A DNA stretch of 64,000 bases from Ramlibacter albus (GTDB lineage: Bacteria; Pseudomonadota; Gammaproteobacteria; Burkholderiales; Burkholderiaceae_C), in assembly GCF_014297445.1 (NCBI RefSeq), contig NZ_JACORU010000003.1, positions 186,001-250,000 on the forward strand, read 5' to 3'. The notes under the pieces were generated by a model. The model did not search any database and was not told the origin of the DNA. It worked only from the letters and a program-made list of their open reading frames with translations. Each line of letters starts with the position of its first letter. The first letter of the stretch is position 1. This document shows positions 48,719 through 57,781 of the stretch, one piece after another. The position numbers and the translations under genes were made by a program.

Positions 48719-49630
48719 CGCGAGCGCGGCGTAGTCGCCCACGCGGTCCTGCAAGCCCGCGGGCACCAGCTCCGAGCCTTCGGTGAGCGCCGGAAAGCGG
48801 CTGTGCACCTCGTGCGACAGCATCGGCAGCACGTAGTCGCGGTTGTGCCAGAACACGCTGCCGCCGAGGCTGATGCGCTGCAGGTCGAGCGTGGCGACGA
48901 GGTTGTACATCGCGCGCCCCATCACGCGGCACAGCTCGCGCACCGTCGCTTCGGCGGCGGCATCGCCCGCCTTGGCACGCTGCATCAGCGTGGCCGCGTC
49001 CGCACCGAAGCGCCGCGCGACCGCGTTGCCCGCGACAAGCGCTTCGACATCGCCGACATTGCCGCAGCCGCACAACGCATCGCTGTTGTCGCTGACGAAC
49101 ATGTGGCCGGCATGGCCCGCATTGCCGTTCTTGCCGCGCAGCACGCGCCCGTCGACGCACAGACCCACGCCCACGCCCGTGCTCCACGTGACGTACGCGC
49201 AGTGCTCGTAACCCTGCAGCGCGCCCCAGCGGCGCTCGGCCTCGAGGGCGGCGACGCAATCGTTCTCGACACGAACCTCGTCGAAGCGCTGCCGCAGCGG
49301 CGCTTCGAGCAATGCCGTCATCCAGCTGTTCGGCAAGCCACGCTCCGGCCCCGCCAAGCCGCCGCAGATGTTCGGCGCGGCCAGCTCGACCAGGCCCCCG
49401 CGAAGCACGAACGGCCCTGCCGATGACACGCCGGCGCGCCGCACGGTCGAGGGCTCGATGCCCGCCTCGCGGCACGCCTCGTCCACCATGCGGATCACCT
49501 GCCGCGCGAGCGCGTCGTTGCTGCCTTCCTTGGCGGTGGGTTCGGCGCGCCGCGCAACGAGGTCCAGCCCCGCGCCGGTGTTGAGGCTGACGGCCACCTT
49601 GGTGCCGCCGATGTCGATGCAGGCCTTCAT
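48707..49630 (-). CDS. ROK family sugar kinase with incomplete zinc site
   Basis: 307 residues. The ATP-binding DIGGTK is at 5-10 and the catalytic aspartate is in VENDCVAALEAER. ROK proteins usually have a zinc site G-H-x9-CxCGxxGCxE; here it reads GHAGHMF followed by CGCGNVGDVEA, so the last cysteine is aspartate. The fold and ATP site are intact, so it is probably an active glucokinase- or allose kinase-like enzyme with altered zinc binding. The gene downstream of it (in its own direction) is cca, convergent. Confidence 0.85.
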   Translation of the reverse strand: MKACIDIGGTKVAVSLNTGAGLDLVARRAEPTAKEGSNDALARQVIRMVDEACREAGIEPSTVRRAGVSSAGPFVLRGGLVELAAPNICGGLAGPERGLPNSWMTALLEAPLRQRFDEVRVENDCVAALEAERRWGALQGYEHCAYVTWSTGVGVGLCVDGRVLRGKNGNAGHAGHMFVSDNSDALCGCGNVGDVEALVAGNAVARRFGADAATLMQRAKAGDAAAEATVRELCRVMGRAMYNLVATLDLQRISLGGSVFWHNRDYVLPMLSHEVHSRFPALTEGSELVPAGLQDRVGDYAALALLV

Positions 49631-49825
49631 TCAGAGGTATTTGGCGATGATGCTGGCGACGATGGATAGCAGGATCGTCGTCGTCAACGGCACGAAGATC
49701 TCGCGCCCGAAGAGCTTGAACCGCAGGTCGCCCGGCAGCTTGCCGAAACCCAGCTTCTGCAGCAGCGGGCTGAACCAGCTGATGAGCACCAGCGCAAGGA
49801 AGATGACGATGATCCAGCGAATCAT
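49631..49825 (-). CDS. Small DUF2905 membrane protein
   Basis: 64 residues with two hydrophobic segments (WIIVIFLALVLISWF and PLTTTILLSIVASIIAKYL) separated by the family signature GKLPGDLRFK, which defines DUF2905. It is probably an inner-membrane protein; the role is unknown. It lies one base before the ROK kinase start and 17 bases after midA. Confidence 0.85.
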   Translation of the reverse strand: MIRWIIVIFLALVLISWFSPLLQKLGFGKLPGDLRFKLFGREIFVPLTTTILLSIVASIIAKYL

Positions 49826-49842
49826 TGTGGCGGCTTTCGGCG

Positions 49843-50931
49843 TCAGAGTGTGTGGGTGCGGTCGCCTTCGCGGAAACCGGTTGCGTCCCAGTACGCGCCC
49901 TTGTGCAGCGCGAGCACCTTGAAGAGCTCGCCCATCTCGTGCTCGGCGATGAGGCGCTGCGCGGCCACCTGCTCCTTCGTGGGCGACGCAGCCATCGCTT
50001 GGACGATGCCGCAATTGACGAGGAAGCGCCCCTGGCTCGTGTAGCCGAGTGTCGCAAGCCCCGCCTCCTGCGCGGCCACCGCGATGCCGGTGAAGTCGAC
50101 ATGCGCCGTGATGTCCTTCTGCCCGATGTCGGCAAGCGGGTCCGTGTCCGCCATGTGGGCGCGGTGGCACATCAGCGTGCCCATGTGGCGTTGCGGGTGG
50201 TAGTACTCGGCTTCCGGGAACCCGTAGTCGATGAAGAACGCGGCGCCGCGCGCGAGCCGGTCGGCGAGCGTGCGGATGAAAGCGAGCGCATGCGGATGGG
50301 TCTCGGTGAGGTAGTCGTGCTCACCGGCGATCTCCACGGGCGGGCGCAGCTCGGTGGGGCGGTCGGACCAGGCGAGGCCCAGGTCCACGCCGCGCTCGTG
50401 CCACGTGCCGCCCTTGCGGACGAGCAGCTTCACCGGCATCGCGTCGAGCACCTCGTTGCCGACGACGACGCCTTCGAAACTGTCAGGCAGCTCCGCCACC
50501 CACTCCACGCGGTCCGCGTAGGGCGCCAGCAGCTGCTGCTGCCGCTCGCGCAGGCTCGCGGACAGCTCGACGATGACGTAGCGGCTCACGCGATCGCCCA
50601 GCGCGCCGAGCAGCTGGTGCGCCAGCGCGCCGGTGCCGGCGCCGAACTCCCAGACCTCGCTCTTTCCCGTGCGCTCCAGCGCCTCGCCGACCTGCACGGC
50701 CAACGTGGCACCGAACAGCGGCGACATCTCCGGGGCCGTCACGAAGTCGCTGCCCTGCTGCGGCATCGCCCCGAACTTGCGCGAGGCATTCGCGTAGTAG
50801 CCGAGCCCCGGCGCGTAGAGCACCAAGGCCATGAAGCGGTCGAACGGCAGCCAGCCGCCCGCGCGCTCCACCTGCTGCCTCACGAGCGAGCGCAGCGCGC
50901 TCGTTACACTGGATGTCCCTGCTTCGTTCAC
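49843..50931 (-). CDS. MidA/NDUFAF7-type SAM-dependent methyltransferase
   Basis: About 362 residues from the GTG at 50931 (a TTG at 50949 would add six). The signatures GWLPFDRFMALVLYAPGLGY, DFVTAPEMSPLFG and VWEFGAGTGALA define the MidA/NDUFAF7 (COG1565) family; the mitochondrial member methylates a complex I arginine, and a matching bacterial role is possible but not shown here. It is divergent from the pterin gene pair, whose first start codon it overlaps if TTG is used. Confidence 0.9.
   Translation of the reverse strand: MNEAGTSSVTSALRSLVRQQVERAGGWLPFDRFMALVLYAPGLGYYANASRKFGAMPQQGSDFVTAPEMSPLFGATLAVQVGEALERTGKSEVWEFGAGTGALAHQLLGALGDRVSRYVIVELSASLRERQQQLLAPYADRVEWVAELPDSFEGVVVGNEVLDAMPVKLLVRKGGTWHERGVDLGLAWSDRPTELRPPVEIAGEHDYLTETHPHALAFIRTLADRLARGAAFFIDYGFPEAEYYHPQRHMGTLMCHRAHMADTDPLADIGQKDITAHVDFTGIAVAAQEAGLATLGYTSQGRFLVNCGIVQAMAASPTKEQVAAQRLIAEHEMGELFKVLALHKGAYWDATGFREGDRTHTL
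50905..50910 (+). promoter_or_regulatory. -10 box of the folM-folB pair
   Basis: TACACT lies 38 bases upstream of the ATG at 50949, giving a short leader of about 32 bases. It lies inside the 5' end of the divergent methyltransferase gene. Confidence 0.35.
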
Positions 50932-50948
50932 CGCCCGATTGTCCGCCA

Positions 50949-51710
50949 ATGACGAACCGCACCGTGCTGGTCACCGGAAGCGCACGCCGCCTCGGGCGCG
51001 AGATCGCGCTGTCGCTGGCGCAGGCGGGATGGCAGGTGGCCGTGCACTACCGCGGCTCGGTAGAGGAAGCTCATGCGGCCGTCGCGGAGTGCGCGCGCCT
51101 TGCGCCGAAGCTGAAGTTCGAGGCGTTCCAGGCCGACCTCGGCGACGAAGCCGCGACACGCGTGCTCGTGCCGCGCGTGGTAGCCGCGTTCGGGTCGCTC
51201 GACGCCGTGGTCAACAACGCATCGCTCTTCGAGCACGACACCGCCTCTTCATTCCGCTACGACACGTTGCAGTCGCACCTGCTCACCAACACCGGCGCGC
51301 CGATCGTGCTCTCGCAGGCGCTGCACGAGCACGTGCGCTCGCGTGGCGGCACCGGCGCCGTGGTGAACCTGCTCGACCAGAAGCTGTGGAACCCCAACCC
51401 GGATTTCCTGAGCTACACGCTCTCGAAAGCCGCACTCGAGGCCGCGAACACCTCGCTCGCATTGGCGCTGGCGCCCGAGCTGCGAGTCGTCGGCGTGGCA
51501 CCGGGCCTCACGCTCACCAGCCACATGCTGTCGCAGGAAAAGTTCGAGCAGCTGCACAAGCTCAGCCCGCTCGGCCGCTCGTCCACGCCGCAGGACGTGG
51601 TGCATGCCGTGCGCTTCGCGCTGGAGAACGGCTCGATCACGGGTACGACGCTGCTCGTGGATGGCGGGCAGCACCTCCAGCGGTTCGACCGCGATTTCTC
51701 GCTCATGTGA
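50949..51710 (+). CDS. Pteridine/dihydromonapterin reductase-like short-chain dehydrogenase
   Basis: 253-residue SDR oxidoreductase. The cofactor loop is TGSARRLG, where the arginine in TGxxxRxG marks the pteridine reductase (PTR1/FolM) subgroup, and the catalytic pair is in SYTLSKAALE (YxxxK). It probably reduces a dihydropterin with NADPH. It is followed immediately by a dihydroneopterin aldolase-like gene, so the two probably make tetrahydropterin or folate intermediates together. Confidence 0.88.
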   Translation: MTNRTVLVTGSARRLGREIALSLAQAGWQVAVHYRGSVEEAHAAVAECARLAPKLKFEAFQADLGDEAATRVLVPRVVAAFGSLDAVVNNASLFEHDTASSFRYDTLQSHLLTNTGAPIVLSQALHEHVRSRGGTGAVVNLLDQKLWNPNPDFLSYTLSKAALEAANTSLALALAPELRVVGVAPGLTLTSHMLSQEKFEQLHKLSPLGRSSTPQDVVHAVRFALENGSITGTTLLVDGGQHLQRFDRDFSLM

Positions 51711-51715
51711 ACACG

Positions 51716-52084
51716 ATGGCAAAAGCCGGCACCCAGACCCTATCGCTCACCGGCCTGCGCTTCGAGGCCAACCTCGGCATCCTCGACGAGGAGAAGGACA
51801 AGCCGCAGCCCATCCTGGTGGACGCCGAGCTCAACCTCGGCACGCAGCCGCTGCTGCCGCACGACGACGACATCATGCACGTACTGGACTACCGCAAGGT
51901 GCGCCGCATCATCATCGAGGAATGCACGGCCGAGCATGTGAACCTGCTGGAGACGCTGATCGGCAAGGTGTGCAACCGCCTCATGCAGCTGCCCGGCGTG
52001 CTCGGCGTGCGCGTGCGCATCGTCAAGCTGGAGATCTTCAAGGACTGCGAGGTCGCGATCCGGATGGAAAGCGGCCTCTGGTGA
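51716..52084 (+). CDS. folB: Dihydroneopterin aldolase-like protein
   Basis: Dihydroneopterin aldolase/epimerase family, 122 residues (GTG at 51707 would give 125 and overlap the upstream stop). The segments LTGLRFEANLGILDEEKDKPQPI, VLDYRKVRRII and HVNLLETLIGKVCNRL match the family. It follows the pteridine reductase-like gene by five bases. It may act in folate synthesis or in monapterin formation; sequence alone does not decide. Confidence 0.85.
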   Translation: MAKAGTQTLSLTGLRFEANLGILDEEKDKPQPILVDAELNLGTQPLLPHDDDIMHVLDYRKVRRIIIEECTAEHVNLLETLIGKVCNRLMQLPGVLGVRVRIVKLEIFKDCEVAIRMESGLW

Positions 52085-52088
52085 GGCG

Positions 52089-52694
52089 TCAGCCCGACCA
52101 GGCGAACGCCGAGTAGTGCGCGTTGCGCGTGCCGCTGGTGTCGTCCCAGTCGATGCCGAACACGTGCATGTGGCTGTCCACCGCCTTGGCCAGCGCGATG
52201 CGCGAGCTGACCGGGTGCGAAACGCTGTCCAGTGCGATCGGCTTGCCCTCCATGTTGAGCACGCCGGTGCACTTCTGGTCAACGGACTTGCCGGCCTTGA
52301 CTGTCCAGGTCTCGCCGTCGCGCTCGAAGGCGACCTTGGCTCGCTCGACACCCGCGAACTTGCCGATCAGCGGCGCCAGCGCCGCCATCGGCCCGCCGGC
52401 CTGGCCGCTGGCGATGGCGGTCACCGCCTGCGCCTGTTCGTCGGACGCACCTGAGTCGACGATGAGGCCCACGGTCATGTTGCCCGCACCCATGGGGCCG
52501 TTCGACTGCATCACGGCGATGAAGTTGACGCCGTCGAGCGCCACGCCGTCCTTGCTGCCCTTGTCGATGTGCATGCCGATCGCCACCTTGCAGTCGCCTT
52601 CGGTGGGTTTGCCCTGGAGGTTGGTGACGATGCACGGGCACAGGAACTCGCAGTTGCAGGTTTCCATGTAGCTGCCGGAGATCTGCCAGGCCAT
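52089..52694 (-). CDS. DUF1326 cysteine-motif protein
   Basis: 201 residues with no signal peptide. The N-terminus has a cysteine cluster, METCNCEFLCPCIV, that defines DUF1326. A strong GAGGAGGA ribosome-binding site precedes the ATG at 52694. It is divergent from a DUF2182 membrane protein, and these two families recur as neighbours, which suggests a shared, probably metal-linked, function. That role is inferred only. Confidence 0.85.
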   Translation of the reverse strand: MAWQISGSYMETCNCEFLCPCIVTNLQGKPTEGDCKVAIGMHIDKGSKDGVALDGVNFIAVMQSNGPMGAGNMTVGLIVDSGASDEQAQAVTAIASGQAGGPMAALAPLIGKFAGVERAKVAFERDGETWTVKAGKSVDQKCTGVLNMEGKPIALDSVSHPVSSRIALAKAVDSHMHVFGIDWDDTSGTRNAHYSAFAWSG

Positions 52695-52796
52695 GGGGGT
52701 CCTCCTCGCGGGGTAAGAACCCTTCAGAATAGGCGACGGCCGCCGGAGTTCAAGCCCGTTGACATGCCAAGGCAATGCGCGGATCGTTGCCATGCC

Positions 52797-53555
52797 ATGC
52801 AACGAAGCGCGCCGACACTCGCCAGTGCCGCCTGGCTGCTCGCCGCCAGCATCGCATTCTGGGCGCTGCTCGCGTGGATGGCGTTCGACATGGGCCACCC
52901 GCTGGTGCAGCTCACCATGCCCGGGGGCCCGGACTGGCATGCCGACAACATCGCCGCCATCTTCGCGATGTGGGCGGTGATGATGGCCGCGATGATGCTG
53001 CCCTCGGCGCTGCCGATGATCCTGACGTTCGTGCGGCTGAACGTGCAGCAGGGCGAGCCGGGGCGGGCGCGCCTCTTCGTGGTGGCGTACCTGCTGGTGT
53101 GGTCGGCGTTCAGCGGTGCCGCCACCGCGCTCCAGTGGGCCCTGCAGCGGGCCGACTGGGTCGACCCGATGATCGTGAGCACTTCGCCCGCCCTCAGCGC
53201 TTCGCTGCTGCTGATCGCCGGCGCCTACCAGTTCTCGCCGCTCAAGCGCGTGTGCCTTTCGCATTGCCGCACGCCGGTGGGCTTCCTGCTCGGTGAGTGG
53301 CGGCCCGGCCGCGCCGGCGCATTCGCCATGGGCCTGCGCCACGGCGGGCTGTGCACCGGCTGCTGCTGGGCGCTGATGGCGCTGCTCTTCGTCGGCGGCG
53401 TGATGAACATCGCCTGGATCGCGGCGCTCTCCGTCGCTGTCGCCATCGAGAAGATGGCACCGCGCGGCGAGCGCGTGGCGGCGGTGCTCGGGATGCTGCT
53501 GCTCGCCGGAGGCGCATGGAAGCTCGTTGCGATGCTGGGAGGGGCTGCCGCCTAG
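52797..53555 (+). CDS. DUF2182 integral membrane protein
   Basis: 252 residues with about seven membrane segments. It carries the DUF2182 signatures MWAVMMAAMMLPSALPMIL (methionine-rich), FSPLKRVCLSHCRTP and the cysteine cluster GLCTGCCWALM. The methionines and cysteines suggest metal handling in the membrane; the function is not established. It is divergent from the DUF1326 gene across 102 bases. Confidence 0.88.
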   Translation: MQRSAPTLASAAWLLAASIAFWALLAWMAFDMGHPLVQLTMPGGPDWHADNIAAIFAMWAVMMAAMMLPSALPMILTFVRLNVQQGEPGRARLFVVAYLLVWSAFSGAATALQWALQRADWVDPMIVSTSPALSASLLLIAGAYQFSPLKRVCLSHCRTPVGFLLGEWRPGRAGAFAMGLRHGGLCTGCCWALMALLFVGGVMNIAWIAALSVAVAIEKMAPRGERVAAVLGMLLLAGGAWKLVAMLGGAAA

Positions 53556-53558
53556 AAT
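53553..53558 (+). promoter_or_regulatory. -10 box of the class I methyltransferase gene, leaderless
   Basis: TAGAAT ends seven bases before the ATG at 53566, with CGCGCGC between and no Shine-Dalgarno. The box begins at the stop codon of the DUF2182 gene. Confidence 0.45.
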
Positions 53559-53565
53559 CGCGCGC

Positions 53566-54354
53566 ATGCCGAATGACCCGCAGACCGAAGCGCGCCTGAG
53601 AGCCGCGAAGTTCGTCGCCCACAACATCCCGCTGGCCCCCGGGTTCAGCACGCGCCCCGGCGAGCCGCTGATCGGCGAGTCGCCGCGCACGCAGGCGATC
53701 CACGATGCGCTGCGCCTGTTCATGCCCGGTGGCGTGCAAGGCAAGACCGCGGTGGACCTGGGCTGCCTCGAAGGCGGCCTCACCTACGAGCTCTGGCAAG
53801 CGGGGCTGGACGTGCTCGGCGTGGAAGTGCGCGAGGACAACCTCGAGCGCTGCCGGCTCGTGCGCGAGTGGTTCGGCGCGCATGAGCGGATGGATTTCGT
53901 GCAGGCCGACGTGCGGCAGTTCCAGCCGGCCCGCGCATTCGACGTGGTGCTCTGCTCCGGCCTGCTGTACCACCTGGACGACCCTGCGGCGTACATCGGC
54001 CAGCTGGGCGGCCTCACCGCGCCGGGCGGGCTCCTCTATCTCGACACCCACGTCGCGCCGGAAGACGTGGAGATGGCCGAGTGCGAGTACCGCGACTACC
54101 TCTCGCCGCTGAAGACCGGGGAGCGCAACGGGCTGCCGGTGCGCTGGCGCGAGTACGCCGAGGACGTGACGCAGGCCGAGTCCTCGATCGGCAACACCGT
54201 TTCCCTGTGGCTGGACGTCGCGTCCCATGTCGACCTGCTGCTGCACGCCGGCTTCGACCGGGTGTTCGAGATGCACGGCTACTTCGGGCCGCGCGAGATG
54301 GCGCTGAAGCGGCGGTATGCGCGCCGCTACTGGGTAGCCCTCAAGCACGCCTAG
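53566..54354 (+). CDS. Class I SAM-dependent methyltransferase
   Basis: 262 residues. The SAM-binding motif [14 protein letters not shown] and the following acidic VEVREDN are clear, with a later [13 protein letters not shown] motif. The layout resembles methyltransferases acting on small molecules or tRNA (CmoB-like context), but no specific substrate can be named. It lies directly upstream of ttcA, so a tRNA-related role is possible from context only. Confidence 0.85.
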   Translation: MPNDPQTEARLRAAKFVAHNIPLAPGFSTRPGEPLIGESPRTQAIHDALRLFMPGGVQGKTAVDLGCLEGGLTYELWQAGLDVLGVEVREDNLERCRLVREWFGAHERMDFVQADVRQFQPARAFDVVLCSGLLYHLDDPAAYIGQLGGLTAPGGLLYLDTHVAPEDVEMAECEYRDYLSPLKTGERNGLPVRWREYAEDVTQAESSIGNTVSLWLDVASHVDLLLHAGFDRVFEMHGYFGPREMALKRRYARRYWVALKHA

Positions 54355-54369
54355 AAACCGGCGGAATGG

Positions 54370-54375
54370 GAGAAT
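54370..54375 (+). promoter_or_regulatory. -10-like box of ttcA
   Basis: GAGAAT ends seven bases before the ATG at 54383, matching the spacing seen at neighbouring genes; no Shine-Dalgarno is visible. Confidence 0.3.
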
Positions 54376-54382
54376 CGAGCCC

Positions 54383-55303
54383 ATGAGTGCCGTCTGGATC
54401 GAAAACGACCCCACCCCGCTGTCCGCCGACCGCAGGATCGAGCGCGAGACGCACAAGCTCGAGAAGCGCCTGTGCCGGCTGGTCGGCCAGGCCATCGGCG
54501 ACTACAACATGGTCGAAGCCGGCGACAAGGTGATGGTGTGCCTGTCGGGCGGCAAGGACAGCTACTCGATGCTGGACATCCTGCTGAAGCTGCAGCGCCG
54601 CGCGCCGGTGGCGTTCGACATCGTGGCGGTCAACCTGGACCAGAAGCAGCCCGGCTTCCCGGAACACGTGCTGCCCGAGTACCTGGAGTCCATCGGCGTG
54701 AAGTTCCACATCGAGGAACAGGACACCTACTCCATCGTCAAGGACAAGATCCCCGAGGGCAAGACGATGTGCAGCCTGTGCTCGCGGCTGCGCCGCGGCA
54801 TCCTGTACCGCGTGGCCTCGGAGCTCGGCGCGACGAAGATCGCCCTCGGCCACCACCGCGACGACATGCTGGCCACCGTGATGCTCAACATGTTCTTCGG
54901 CGGCAAGCTCAAGGGCATGCCGCCCAAGCTGCAAAGCGATGACGGCAAGCACATCGTGATCCGCCCCCTCGCCTACGTGGCCGAGAAGGACCTCGTGCGC
55001 TGGGCCGAGCACCGGCAATTCCCGATCATCCCCTGCACCCTGTGCGGCAGCCAGGAGAACCTGCAGCGCAAGCAGGTCTCGGCGATGCTCAAGGAATGGG
55101 AGAAGAAGCACCCCGGCCGCCTGGACAACATGCTCCACGCGTTACAGAACGTCGTGCCTTCGCACCTGGCCGACGGAACGCTGCACGATTTCCGGAATCT
55201 GACACCCACGGGGGTGGCCGATCCCTCGGGAGACAAGGCGTTCGACGCCGAGGAGTTGCCCGCGGGGTCCGCGCTGCCGCCTTTGCAAGTGATCAAGACC
55301 TGA
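54383..55303 (+). CDS. ttcA: tRNA 2-thiocytidine(32) synthetase TtcA
   Basis: Thiolates cytidine 32 of certain tRNAs using an ATP pyrophosphatase domain and an iron-sulfur cluster. The 306 residues have the PP-loop LSGGKDS, the [4Fe-4S] cysteines in [11 protein letters not shown] and [12 protein letters not shown], and [10 protein letters not shown]. All catalytic features are intact. It lies nine bases before a small lipoprotein gene. Confidence 0.96.
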   Translation: MSAVWIENDPTPLSADRRIERETHKLEKRLCRLVGQAIGDYNMVEAGDKVMVCLSGGKDSYSMLDILLKLQRRAPVAFDIVAVNLDQKQPGFPEHVLPEYLESIGVKFHIEEQDTYSIVKDKIPEGKTMCSLCSRLRRGILYRVASELGATKIALGHHRDDMLATVMLNMFFGGKLKGMPPKLQSDDGKHIVIRPLAYVAEKDLVRWAEHRQFPIIPCTLCGSQENLQRKQVSAMLKEWEKKHPGRLDNMLHALQNVVPSHLADGTLHDFRNLTPTGVADPSGDKAFDAEELPAGSALPPLQVIKT

Positions 55304-55311
55304 GGCAGCAA

Positions 55312-55896
55312 ATGACGAGAATCGCCCGCTACCTGGGCGCAGCCGCAATGGCGCTGGCGGTGGCCGCGCTCGCCGGCTGCAGCACCACCTACGTGCTGGA
55401 CAACCAGGTCCAGACCTTCTCGCACCTGGCCGGCCCACCGGCCAAGCCCACGTACCGCTTCGAGCGCCTGCTGTCGCAGCAGGTGGACCCGGTGCAGGCC
55501 CAGCTCGAGACGCTGGCCGACCCGGCGCTCCACAACGCCGGCTTCCGCCGCGACGACGCCGCGCCCTCGTACAGCGTGCAGGTTTCCGCGCGCGTGCAGC
55601 GCGTGCTGTCGCCGTACGCGGACCCGTGGCACTTCGGCTTCGGGTTCTGGGGCCGGCGCGGCGGTTTCGGCGCCGGTTTCCCGCACATGGAGTCGCCGTG
55701 GTACCAGCGCGAAGTGGGCGTCGTGGTGCGCGACATCGCGTCCAACAAGGTGGTGTACGAAACACGAGCCGTGAACGACGGGCCGTATTTCGATAATGCC
55801 GTCGTATTACCCGCGATGTTCACGGCGGCTCTGCAGGGCTTCCCGAACCCGCCGCAGGGCGCGCGCCGGGTCGACATCCCGCTGCCCGCGCGGTAA
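55312..55896 (+). CDS. DUF4136 lipoprotein
   Basis: 194-residue predicted lipoprotein. The signal (MALAVAALAGC) ends in the lipobox LAGC near residue 23. The rest matches the DUF4136 family pattern (YRFERLL, LADPALHNAGFRRDDAAPSY, REVGVVVRDI) and contains a glycine/phenylalanine-rich loop (FGFGFWGRRGGFGAGF). It is probably outer-membrane or periplasmic; function unknown. It is coupled to ttcA by an eight-base gap. Confidence 0.8.
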   Translation: MTRIARYLGAAAMALAVAALAGCSTTYVLDNQVQTFSHLAGPPAKPTYRFERLLSQQVDPVQAQLETLADPALHNAGFRRDDAAPSYSVQVSARVQRVLSPYADPWHFGFGFWGRRGGFGAGFPHMESPWYQREVGVVVRDIASNKVVYETRAVNDGPYFDNAVVLPAMFTAALQGFPNPPQGARRVDIPLPAR

Positions 55897-55937
55897 CCGT
55901 TCGCAACCCGGCCGCTGGGAAAACACGGCCGCGTACA

Positions 55938-55943
55938 TAGAAT
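55938..55943 (+). promoter_or_regulatory. -10 box of the histidine phosphatase gene, leaderless
   Basis: TAGAAT ends eight bases before the ATG at 55952, with GGGTGGTT between and no Shine-Dalgarno. Confidence 0.45.
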
Positions 55944-55951
55944 GGGTGGTT

Positions 55952-56596
55952 ATGGACGCCACCCGCATCATTGCCGTCCGTCATGGCGAGACGGACTGGA
56001 ACGTGGATGCGCGCATCCAGGGCCAGCTCGACATCCAGCTCAACGACACGGGCCGCTGGCAGGCGCGCCGCGTCGGCTGGGCACTGGCGTCGGAGCCCAT
56101 CGCGGCCGTCTATTCCAGCGACCTCAACCGTGCGCACGAAACGGCACGCGCGATCACCGACTCCACCGGCATCACCGTCACGCCGCACCCCGGCCTGCGC
56201 GAGCGCCGCTTCGGCATGTTCGAGGGCAAGACCTTCGACGAAATCCACACGACGTGGCCCGAGCACGCGCAGAACTGGCGCAAGAGGATCCCCGAGTGGG
56301 AGCCACCGGAAGGCGGCGAGTCGCTGCTGCAGCTGCGCGAGCGCGTGCACCGCACGGTGCATGACCTGGCCGCGCAGCACCGCGGCGAGCAGATCGTGGT
56401 GGTGGCGCACGGCGGCGTGCTGGACACGCTCTACCGTATCGCCACCGGGCAGGAGGTGAACTCCCCGCGCACCTGGCAGCTGCCCAATGGCGCCATCAAT
56501 CGGCTGCTGTGGACACCGGAAGGCTTTACGCTGGTAGGCTGGTCGGACACGCAGCACCTCGAACATGCAGCCTACGACGAAAACACCTCGTTCTGA
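55952..56596 (+). CDS. Histidine phosphatase family protein (phosphoglycerate mutase-like)
   Basis: 214 residues with the catalytic AVRHGETDWN motif near the N-terminus, LNDTGRWQA, an ERRFGMFEGK segment and a C-terminal VVAHGGVLDTL histidine. This is the branched histidine phosphatase fold; it may be a phosphatase on a small phosphorylated molecule rather than a glycolytic mutase. The 3' end overlaps the next gene by 32 bases. Confidence 0.9.
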   Translation: MDATRIIAVRHGETDWNVDARIQGQLDIQLNDTGRWQARRVGWALASEPIAAVYSSDLNRAHETARAITDSTGITVTPHPGLRERRFGMFEGKTFDEIHTTWPEHAQNWRKRIPEWEPPEGGESLLQLRERVHRTVHDLAAQHRGEQIVVVAHGGVLDTLYRIATGQEVNSPRTWQLPNGAINRLLWTPEGFTLVGWSDTQHLEHAAYDENTSF

Positions 56597-57761
56597 AGTC
56601 CTCCGCGCCCTGGTCGGCGGCCCCGTCGACGCGATCGACACGCCGGCCCTCGTGGTCGACATGGACGCCATGATGCGCAACATCAGCCGCATGGCGGAGT
56701 TCGCCAAGAAGCACAACATCCGCTGGCGCCCGCACGCCAAGATGCACAAGAGCTCGCAGATCGCCAAGCTGCTGCTGCAGGCCGGCGCCGTCGGCGTGTG
56801 CGTGCAGAAGACCTCCGAGGCCGAGGTGATGGCTGCGGGCGGTGTGACGGACATCTACATCAGCAACGAAGTGATCGCGCCGGCCAAGCTCGCGCGGGTT
56901 GCGGCGCTGGCGCACCAGCTCGCCGCCGAGAGCGGCAAGCTCGCGATCGCGGTGGACAGCCCCGAGGGCGTGCGCCGCCTCGCGCAGGCCATGAACGACG
57001 CACGCGAACACGCCGCGGCCGCCGCCGTGGTCGACGTGTTCGTGGAGATCGACGTGGGCCAGCACCGCTGCGGCGTCGCGCCCGGCCGGCAGGCCGTGGA
57101 CCTGGTGCACGAGATCCGCAAGCACCCGGCCCTGCGCTTCGCGGGCCTGCAGGCCTACCACGGCAAGGCGCAGCACATGCGCACCGCGCAGGAGCGGCGC
57201 GACGCGATCGGCGTGGCGGTGCAGGACGCGCTGTTCACGCGCAAGCTGATCGAGAAGGAAGGCGTGCCGGTGGACCTGATCACCGGCGGCGGCACGGGCA
57301 GCATGCTGTACGAGACGGCCAGCGGCGCCTACGGCGAGCTGCAGTGCGGCTCCTTCCTGTTCATGGACGCGGACTACGCGGCCAACGAGCGCGACCCGGC
57401 GCAGCCGCAGTTCGAGCACGCGCTGTTCGTCAAGACCAGCGTGATCAGCTCGCAGCTGCGCCACGCGGTGTGCGACGCGGGGCACAAGAGCCACGCCATC
57501 GATTCCGGCCTGCCCAAGGTGCTGGCGATGGAGCCGGTGGGCGAGCTGGAGTACGCCAACGGCGGCGACGAGCACGGCATCCTGCGGCCCGCCGGCGAGA
57601 ACCAGCGCGTGCCGCAACTGGACGACACCGTGTGGCTGATCCCCGGCCACTGCGACCCCACGGTGAACCTGCACAAGTACATCGTGGGTGTCACGGGAGG
57701 CCTGCGCAAGGGCAAGGTGGAACGCATCATCAGGGTTGATGCGAGAGGCGCGCTGACTTAA
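56565..57761 (+). CDS. D-threonine aldolase/D-serine dehydratase-like PLP enzyme
   Basis: 398 residues in the alanine-racemase-fold family of D-threonine aldolase and D-threo-3-hydroxyaspartate dehydratase. The PLP lysine is K59 in RPHAKMHKS, the glycine loop is LITGGGTGS, and the C-terminal metal motif is PGHCDPTVN. It probably acts on a D-beta-hydroxy amino acid. The start overlaps the upstream gene by 32 bases, so the two are coupled. Confidence 0.9.
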   Translation: MQPTTKTPRSEVLRALVGGPVDAIDTPALVVDMDAMMRNISRMAEFAKKHNIRWRPHAKMHKSSQIAKLLLQAGAVGVCVQKTSEAEVMAAGGVTDIYISNEVIAPAKLARVAALAHQLAAESGKLAIAVDSPEGVRRLAQAMNDAREHAAAAAVVDVFVEIDVGQHRCGVAPGRQAVDLVHEIRKHPALRFAGLQAYHGKAQHMRTAQERRDAIGVAVQDALFTRKLIEKEGVPVDLITGGGTGSMLYETASGAYGELQCGSFLFMDADYAANERDPAQPQFEHALFVKTSVISSQLRHAVCDAGHKSHAIDSGLPKVLAMEPVGELEYANGGDEHGILRPAGENQRVPQLDDTVWLIPGHCDPTVNLHKYIVGVTGGLRKGKVERIIRVDARGALT

Positions 57762-57768
57762 GTCCGCC

Positions 57769-57774
57769 CAGAAT
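57769..57774 (+). promoter_or_regulatory. -10-like box of the desaturase/lysoplasmalogenase fusion
   Basis: CAGAAT ends seven bases before the ATG at 57782 with no Shine-Dalgarno between, the same layout as at neighbouring genes. Confidence 0.35.
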
Positions 57775-57781
57775 CGGGTTC

